Below, piece by piece: positions 6,046 to 9,847 of a DNA stretch of 9,847 nucleotides. Under the pieces are notes generated by a model that did not search any database, was not told the DNA's origin, and saw only the letters and a program-made list of their open reading frames with translations. Numbering within the stretch: position 1 is the stretch's first letter; each line of letters starts with the position of its first letter. The translations under genes were made by a program, and so were the position numbers. The DNA lies in contig JAIYEJ010000332.1 in NCBI GenBank assembly GCA_027487055.1, positions 1-9,847 on the forward strand, written 5' to 3'. This stretch comes from Methylotenera sp. Its GTDB lineage: Bacteria > Pseudomonadota > Gammaproteobacteria > Burkholderiales > Methylophilaceae.

Positions 6046-7440
6046 TCACTGTTCACCGCCTACCTCTTTGACTACTTTGCGATATTGCCCCTTCCCTATT
6101 CTCTCAAATTCACCCCCCAATAAATATCGTCTCACAGAGGAAGAAGACATATTCAGTTTTTGTCCCAACCCCACCGCCAACATCCAGTTAAACTCAACGG
6201 GTAGAGTGTCAAAAAATCGTTGCTGCTTTGCCTGCTGTTGAATATACTTACTGCCATTTTTCATATCCGCAACCAACATGTTTGCATGGTACAGAAGTGT
6301 GTAAGCGATTTCACCAGAAATCTCTAAGTCGGTAGATTGAATTTTTATTTCACTTTTCTTGTCTCGCTTTGATTGAGCGTAATATCTCATCGTGGTGAAC
6401 ACCATCGACATTCGAAAACAAATCAATCCCAATCGATGGATTGTGGCCAAGATCGGCGTCCCGGAATCCTTATGTGCCACTTGGGTAAGCAATTGAAACT
6501 GCTTGATGAATCTATCTTGATGTTCCTTCACCAAATACAGCTCTAATGCTTGGGTTTGTCCCTGTAAAAACAAATACATTTCTTTTACCATTTGTCCCAC
6601 CTTACGAAAGGTCTGACCTGGATCTGTCCCGCGATGGTCAAATACATTTCTAAACGTTGGGACAGCAGGAAACGAATAAAACATAAACCTGCTGAACAAC
6701 CCATTCTCTGTATCGGGTATTAATCGAATGACCTGACCACGTGTCCCAGTAAGTAAAACTGATAAACGAGGGCGCTCCACGGAAAAGTGCTCCCTATTTT
6801 GCCTTCGTTGCATCTCAACAGGTTCATGGTGAAATGCTGCACGGAGCACATCGCTAAAATTCCCCCAGTCTTGCGCCAAGGCATTGGCCAAAGTATCCGC
6901 TTCAGTTGAAAACAGAATCCCTGCCCCGTCATTTTCACTGAGGGTTTGAACAACAGAACTAGCGCTGTTATTCGCAGGAACGAAAAGTAATTTATAAGGC
7001 GGTTCTTTTAGCGCAGAAACATCCGCATCCTTCTGTTTTATCTTCTCGCGCTTCAACTCCTCGAATTGCTTTTTTGCAAGGGTTGTTTCTTCCAACAACA
7101 TTTTATGAATTTCCATGCCCACCAATCGTGTCCAACTCAACACCCCTTTTCCCGAACCAGCCGGTGCTTCAATAAATGTATACAAATTGGGCGATACCCA
7201 TTTGCGGTCGTAAAAGCCTATCACATTGGGCATACAACCAGAAAGTACCGTAAGTGTACCCAATAGTAAAATATCCCGCTCATACGGATTATCAATGGTC
7301 GTAAACAAGTCTCTCAGTGGTTCTGGCAAATTATCATAAATACTGTTCGATAGCGTGGATCTCAGCTGATCCTGATAGCCTGGCAATAGGAACAATTCCT
7401 CCTCAGCCACTGTGTTATGCTTTACACTGTGCATGATCAT
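6046..7440 (-). CDS. DUF3987-family P-loop protein of Bacteroidota mobile elements
   Basis: This 464-residue cytoplasmic protein has a clear Walker A motif EAPAGSGKG (91-99) after an N-terminal segment typical of DUF3987 proteins (LPEPLRDLFTTIDNPYERDILLLGTL and GFYDRKWVSPNLYTFIEAP, in pieces). Downstream come a conserved-looking FVPANNSASSVVQTL (153-167), an ILFSTEADTL acidic segment that may be Walker B-like, and RPRLSVLLTGTRGQ. DUF3987 proteins are common near integrases in Bacteroidota islands. Their function is not established, and a role in replication or mobilisation is often suggested. The ATG overlaps the stop of the upstream HTH gene (ATGA at 7437-7440), so translation is coupled. 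A second Met two codons in (7434) is an alternative start. The frame looks intact. Confidence 0.8.
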   Translation of the reverse strand: MIMHSVKHNTVAEEELFLLPGYQDQLRSTLSNSIYDNLPEPLRDLFTTIDNPYERDILLLGTLTVLSGCMPNVIGFYDRKWVSPNLYTFIEAPAGSGKGVLSWTRLVGMEIHKMLLEETTLAKKQFEELKREKIKQKDADVSALKEPPYKLLFVPANNSASSVVQTLSENDGAGILFSTEADTLANALAQDWGNFSDVLRAAFHHEPVEMQRRQNREHFSVERPRLSVLLTGTRGQVIRLIPDTENGLFSRFMFYSFPAVPTFRNVFDHRGTDPGQTFRKVGQMVKEMYLFLQGQTQALELYLVKEHQDRFIKQFQLLTQVAHKDSGTPILATIHRLGLICFRMSMVFTTMRYYAQSKRDKKSEIKIQSTDLEISGEIAYTLLYHANMLVADMKNGSKYIQQQAKQQRFFDTLPVEFNWMLAVGLGQKLNMSSSSVRRYLLGGEFERIGKGQYRKVVKEVGGEQ

Positions 7441-7796
7441 CGCTTTAGTGGTTTATCCTGCACGTAGCGTGATGCCGCCCGATGAATATTTTTCTCTTGC
7501 TCGTGTTTGCCTGAATTCAACCAATCCTGAAGTTCACCTTTGCGAAATAGAATCTTCTTTCCATTCTTGTAAAAAGGAATTTTTCTTCTACTCGTCATAG
7601 AGTACAAAGTCTGTTTGGCGATGTGAAGAAACTCCGCAGCCTGATCGGCATTGAGTATTTCCGATTTTAGATTGTTCTCTGCCAATTCAGTGATGGCAGT
7701 TTCTTGATGCTGTTCTAATGCAACTTGAACAGCTTCATTCACCAACTCTGTGATGAATGCTTGTAAGTGAGTAATACTTTCTTTCATATGAAACAT
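7437..7796 (-). CDS. HTH (excisionase/MerR-like) DNA-binding protein
   Basis: In this 119-residue protein, residues ~46-92 form a helix-turn-helix of the excisionase/HTH_17 type: LNADQAAEFLHIAKQTLYSM, then RRKIPFYKNGKKILFRKGELQDWL. The N-terminal ~45 residues look helical and acidic, possibly for dimerisation. The C-terminus is basic. It lies first in a two-gene operon with the DUF3987 gene and probably regulates it or takes part in excision or replication of the island. GAAGGGTGAG lies just before the chosen ATG and works as a ribosome binding site; a second Met is at codon 4. It is similar in fold but not in detail to the zinc-ribbon HTH protein at 9174-9533. Confidence 0.75.
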   Translation of the reverse strand: MFHMKESITHLQAFITELVNEAVQVALEQHQETAITELAENNLKSEILNADQAAEFLHIAKQTLYSMTSRRKIPFYKNGKKILFRKGELQDWLNSGKHEQEKNIHRAASRYVQDKPLKR

Positions 7797-7890
7797 TTAC
7801 TCACCCTTCATCAAAAAAAGAACCGTGCCAAACTTTTGGTTATCTTTTTTTAGTTATCGATTTTTCGAGGGTTCGTTTTGCTCCAAAACC

Positions 7891-7930
7891 ACTGTACCAT
7901 ACTGTATCAAAATAGTCCAAACTAGTCTAA
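7891..7930. repeat. Four 10-bp-phased degenerate units
   Basis: ACTGTACCAT, ACTGTATCAA, AATAGTCCAA and ACTAGTCTAA follow each other in exact 10-bp register. The first two share ACTGTA and the last two share TAGTC. Helical phasing suggests a protein-binding array (operator or iteron), but the similarity is modest. Confidence 0.35.
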
Positions 7931-7990
7931 TTTTGCGTCGATAAATAACCTATTGCGCAAATGCAAGCAAATTATGTTCACATTCCTAAT

Positions 7991-8023
7991 TCACTGACAT
8001 TCAGACAATTTGTCACTGACATT
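7991..8023. repeat. Direct repeat TCACTGACATT, 22-bp period
   Basis: There are two exact 11-base copies at 7991-8001 and 8013-8023, overlapping the 3' edge of the integrase gene region. CTGACATTTTT (8016-8026) recurs in inverted orientation as AAAAATGTCAG near 9703-9713, on the other side of the xis-int operon. These may be arm-type sites for the recombinase. Confidence 0.4.
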
Positions 8024-8025
8024 TT

Positions 8026-9171
8026 TCATTTTTCCTGTCTTTTATTGTCAGACGATATGCCCAATTGGATACTCTTCATTGCTTTTGTTTTCGTTGAATC
8101 CATCACCTTACCATAAATCTGTGTGGTATGAATATGTTTGTGTCCCAACAATTTTGAAACGGTATAGATATCGGTTCCTTCCGCTAACTGCAAGGTTGCA
8201 AATGTGTGTCTGAAATTATGAAATGTGATCTTCTTGCGAATGCCCGCACGTTGCAACCATCGGTTTAAGTTCGCATAGTCTCGTTGAAAATTGTAATCAC
8301 CAAATATACAGACCTCACTTTCTTCGTAAGTACCTAAAAGACTCACTGCTTCATCCGAAATGGGAAGCGTCTCCATGGACTTTGTTTTACTCTGGGTAAA
8401 GCGGATAAAATACCCCAAACTTTCGGAATGCTGAATTTGTTCCCAGCGAAGTTTTGTAACATCCCCCAACCTTAATCCAGTGAGTGCCGAGAACATACAA
8501 GAGCGTTTTAACAACTCTGATTCAATGGGCGTATTATACAGCTTAATCAATTCTTCCTTTGTTAAAAACTCACGATAGGTTTCAGGCTGTTGTACACCTT
8601 TCACCGCATCAAAAGGGTTGCTTATGATATGTCCAAATACCATGGCTTCACGCACGGTGGCTCTAAGCTTATTGTAATAGGTGTAACACGAATTTTGGGA
8701 GATGCGCATTTTGGGCGAATTGATGCGTGTCGCTTTTTTCTCCAAAAACTCTTTGTATTCATTGATGAATTGCGGCGTGATATCGCCAAAGCTGCATTGC
8801 TCTTTACAAAATTGAAGGAAGGTTTTATATGATGCTACCCAACCTCCATGGGTATTCGGATTGCCAATCCATTTGTTTACTTGCTTCTCATAGAATGGCA
8901 GGAAGTCATCAAACTGTGAACTACGTTTGATACCGAATTTACCCGCCAACCTATCTATTTGTCGATTGGCTGCAATGGAACGAGCAAGGGTTTCGATGTC
9001 CCTATTGTGACGTTTCTCCATTTCATCTCTCGGGGGACTGTAGAGATACATTTCTAGGTATTCCCAACGGGTCATTTTACCACTTTCTGGGTGAATAATT
9101 GGCGGACAGTGATCAAGATAAAGGCTGATCTTACCTGTCTTTAGTAGACGTTTCCTAAGTGTAACTTTCAT
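8026..9171 (-). CDS. int: Tyrosine-type site-specific recombinase (island integrase)
   Basis: This 381-residue phage-integrase-family protein carries out island integration and excision. The N-terminal ~50 residues resemble an arm-binding domain (MKVTLRKRLLKTGKISLYLD). Residues ~85-190 are the SAM-like core-binding domain. Residues ~200-370 are the catalytic domain, with R234 in TGLRLGD, a lysine in SKTK (262/264), H318-x-x-R321 in FHNFRH, H344 in LLGHKH and the nucleophile Y353 in TQIYGK. All catalytic residues are present, so it should be active. It starts two bases after the stop of the excisionase-like gene and is surely cotranscribed with it. The pair reads away from mnmE. Confidence 0.92.
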   Translation of the reverse strand: MKVTLRKRLLKTGKISLYLDHCPPIIHPESGKMTRWEYLEMYLYSPPRDEMEKRHNRDIETLARSIAANRQIDRLAGKFGIKRSSQFDDFLPFYEKQVNKWIGNPNTHGGWVASYKTFLQFCKEQCSFGDITPQFINEYKEFLEKKATRINSPKMRISQNSCYTYYNKLRATVREAMVFGHIISNPFDAVKGVQQPETYREFLTKEELIKLYNTPIESELLKRSCMFSALTGLRLGDVTKLRWEQIQHSESLGYFIRFTQSKTKSMETLPISDEAVSLLGTYEESEVCIFGDYNFQRDYANLNRWLQRAGIRKKITFHNFRHTFATLQLAEGTDIYTVSKLLGHKHIHTTQIYGKVMDSTKTKAMKSIQLGISSDNKRQEK

Positions 9172-9173
9172 AA

Positions 9174-9533
9174 CTATTTATATTTCAATATTTTATCTAA
9201 TTCTTCGCGTAAGACCAAACGCCTCGTTCCAATAGAAAATGTTTTGATTTTCTTGGTTTTTATCATTCTTGCCACGGTCCAACGGGAGACTCCGAGCAAC
9301 AAACTCACCTCATTTATGGACAACACCTCGCGGGCTTGAATCATCACCACAGGGGCTGTTAATTGACTCTTAACAAGTGCCTTGTCTTGGAGTAATTTCT
9401 CTTGTCTTTTGTTCTCTTTATAGGCCTTGGCGGCGCACTTCTGAGAGCAGTACAAAGTGCTGTTTTTCATAGCCACGAATATTTCTTGGCAGAAAACACA
9501 AATTTTCGAATATGGGTGTTTTAGAGCAGTCAT
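9174..9533 (-). CDS. Zinc-ribbon plus HTH protein, excisionase-like, upstream of int
   Basis: This 119-residue protein has two parts. Cysteines 12, 15, 29 and 33 (CVFC...YCSQKC, spacing CxxC-x13-CxxxC) form a small zinc-ribbon like those ending in YCSxxC. A helical linker (~38-65) follows. Residues ~71-116 are an excisionase/MerR-like HTH (LSINEVSLLLGVSRWTVARM, then GTRRLVLREELDKIL). The frame is open further upstream to 9740, but that part runs through the mnmE terminator and a 10-bp repeat array and has no family-like sequence. I therefore take the ATG at 9533. The likely role is directing integrase towards excision and/or repressing its own operon through the repeat array just upstream; that is inference. 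Confidence 0.75.
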   Translation of the reverse strand: MTALKHPYSKICVFCQEIFVAMKNSTLYCSQKCAAKAYKENKRQEKLLQDKALVKSQLTAPVVMIQAREVLSINEVSLLLGVSRWTVARMIKTKKIKTFSIGTRRLVLREELDKILKYK

Positions 9534-9550
9534 TTTTATTTCGCCGATAT

Positions 9551-9596
9551 GGTGCAGCATGGTGCAGAGTGGTGCAGCATGGTGCAGGGTAGTGCA
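9551..9596. repeat. Five-unit 10-bp repeat array, GGTGCAGNNT
   Basis: Units begin at 9551, 9561, 9571, 9581 and 9591: four start GGTGCAG and the last reads AGTGCA. The exact 10-bp period puts every unit on the same face of the helix. The array lies 18-63 bases upstream of the start of the zinc-ribbon/HTH gene, between it and the probable attachment region. It is a strong candidate for a cooperative binding site of that HTH protein or of the integrase. Confidence 0.75.
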
Positions 9597-9631
9597 ATAA
9601 TTTTTATTACGTTCTGAATTTGTTGCTGACA

Positions 9632-9667
9632 TGTTGCTCGAAATATCTGGTATACATATGAGCAACA
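9632..9667. repeat. 8-bp inverted repeat TGTTGCTC / GAGCAACA
   Basis: The arms at 9632-9639 and 9660-9667 are exact complements separated by 20 bases. An extra direct copy TGTTGCT lies at 9621-9627, 11 bases before the first arm. The location, between the mnmE terminator and the excisionase-like gene, suits integrase core or arm sites or a promoter operator. Confidence 0.5.
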
Positions 9668-9722
9668 AAAGGGGTGCAAAACACGCAAAATGACTAAAAA
9701 TGTCAGATTGCCTAAAAACGCA

Positions 9723-9747
9723 AAAACCCTTGCCAGGCAAGGGTTTT
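9723..9747 (-). terminator. Rho-independent terminator of mnmE
   Basis: A perfect 12-bp stem AAAACCCTTGCC / GGCAAGGGTTTT has a 1-base apex as written, so the real loop opens a few pairs. The T-rich tail is present on the minus strand, 43 bases past the mnmE stop. The A-rich flank could also let it work on the plus strand. Confidence 0.85.
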
Positions 9748-9789
9748 CGTTATCTTATGTTGTTTTTGTTTATCGTTGATTATCGGCCA

Positions 9790-9847
9790 TTACTTCCCAA
9801 TACAAAACTTCGAGAAGATAGATCCCAAGATCTCTTCAACCCCAATC
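9790..9847 (-). CDS. mnmE: MnmE (TrmE) tRNA modification GTPase, C-terminal 18 residues only
   Basis: The minus strand reads IGVEEILGSIFSKFCIGK and then TAA. The ending ILGxIFSxFCIGK is the highly conserved C-terminus of MnmE, whose CxGK cysteine belongs to the tRNA-modifying active site. With MnmG, MnmE makes the 5-substituted wobble uridine of several tRNAs. The rest of the gene lies beyond the window. It is a core housekeeping gene and marks the chromosomal side of the island. Its tail is intact, so the insertion has preserved or restored the coding end. Confidence 0.9.
   Translation of the reverse strand, partial: IGVEEILGSIFSKFCIGK

Larger units (their letters stand above)
7797..8025. 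promoter_or_regulatory. Intergenic control region between int and the HTH/DUF3987 operon
   Basis: This is a 229-bp AT-rich stretch upstream of the HTH gene (minus) and downstream of the integrase. It holds a quasi-palindrome CCAAACTTTTGG (near 7828), a 10-bp-phased repeat series at 7891-7930, the palindrome TTGCGCAA (7953-7960) and a direct repeat TCACTGACATT (7991-8001, 8013-8023). It must contain the operon's promoter, but I could not fix a single convincing -7 box. Confidence 0.4.
1..9720. mobile_element. Genomic island inserted downstream of mnmE (left end outside the window)
   Basis: Everything left of the mnmE terminator looks like accessory DNA: an excisionase-like gene and a tyrosine recombinase read away from mnmE, then an HTH/DUF3987 pair, a toxin-antitoxin module, an IS3-family remnant and two probable defence genes in integron-like cassettes. 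The 3' end of mnmE/trmE is a known attachment site for genomic islands, and the recombinase lies next to it as expected for one island end. I saw no second copy of the mnmE tail or terminator in the window, so the left boundary and the target duplication are not visible. The exact right boundary is also inferred; it could lie anywhere from about 9600 to within mnmE. No relaxase or conjugation gene is visible, so transfer would need genes elsewhere. Confidence 0.6.

Noticed and set aside
9551..9596. CRISPR array
   Set aside because: The units are 10 bp with no spacers and there are no cas genes, so this is a short phased binding-site array.
9534..9740. 69-residue N-terminal extension of the zinc-ribbon/HTH gene
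   Set aside because: It would start inside the mnmE terminator and cross the 10-bp repeat array. Its translation has repeated CTxLHH-like segments with no family resemblance, and family-like sequence begins only near the ATG at 9533.

Overview
The window looks like a genomic island (integrative element) in a Bacteroidota chromosome. Evidence for the phylum: AT-rich DNA with a TTG/TAnnTTTG-type promoter, a Bacteroidota-type tyrosine recombinase beside a helix-turn-helix (HTH) protein and a DUF3987 protein, and A-rich leaders with weak ribosome binding sites. The genus cannot be read from the sequence.

Right edge (9790-9847, minus): the last 18 codons of mnmE (trmE), a core tRNA-modification gene that ends in the hallmark FCxGK motif. 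It is followed by a rho-independent terminator (9723-9747). The 3' end of mnmE is a known insertion point for genomic islands. The next genes are an excisionase-like zinc-ribbon/HTH gene and a tyrosine integrase (9174-9533 and 8026-9171), so the island was probably inserted there. Between mnmE and the excisionase gene lie an array of five 10-bp repeats (9551-9596) and an 8-bp inverted repeat (9632-9667), plausible binding sites for the integration machinery.

Island core (6046-7796, minus): a second HTH protein is translationally coupled by an ATGA overlap to a DUF3987 P-loop protein, an arrangement often seen in Bacteroidota islands. No relaxase is visible. A 747-bp gap (5299-6045) separates this module from the next one and holds only an apparent gene remnant and a hairpin.

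Cargo (plus strand): a higBA-type toxin-antitoxin pair whose antitoxin carries an ImmA/IrrE-like zinc-peptidase domain (3866-5298); a decayed IS3-family transposase with four in-frame stops (about 3151-3648); an OLD-like ATPase/TOPRIM nuclease gene (1413-2990); and a TIR-domain gene (225-1211).

The most notable structure is at the left. The TIR gene is bounded by GTTATCGGC (194-202) and by a roughly 136-nt imperfect palindrome (1238-1373) that opens with GCCGATAAC, the exact reverse complement of the left boundary, and closes with GTTAGAGGC. This is the geometry of an integron gene cassette: G^TT crossover sites, with an attC whose R'' arm matches the cassette's own start. The TIR gene and the following OLD-like gene therefore look like two successive cassettes carrying probable anti-phage defence genes. 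The attC of the second cassette is missing where the IS3 remnant begins. The TIR gene also contains a 19-A homopolymer near its 3' end.
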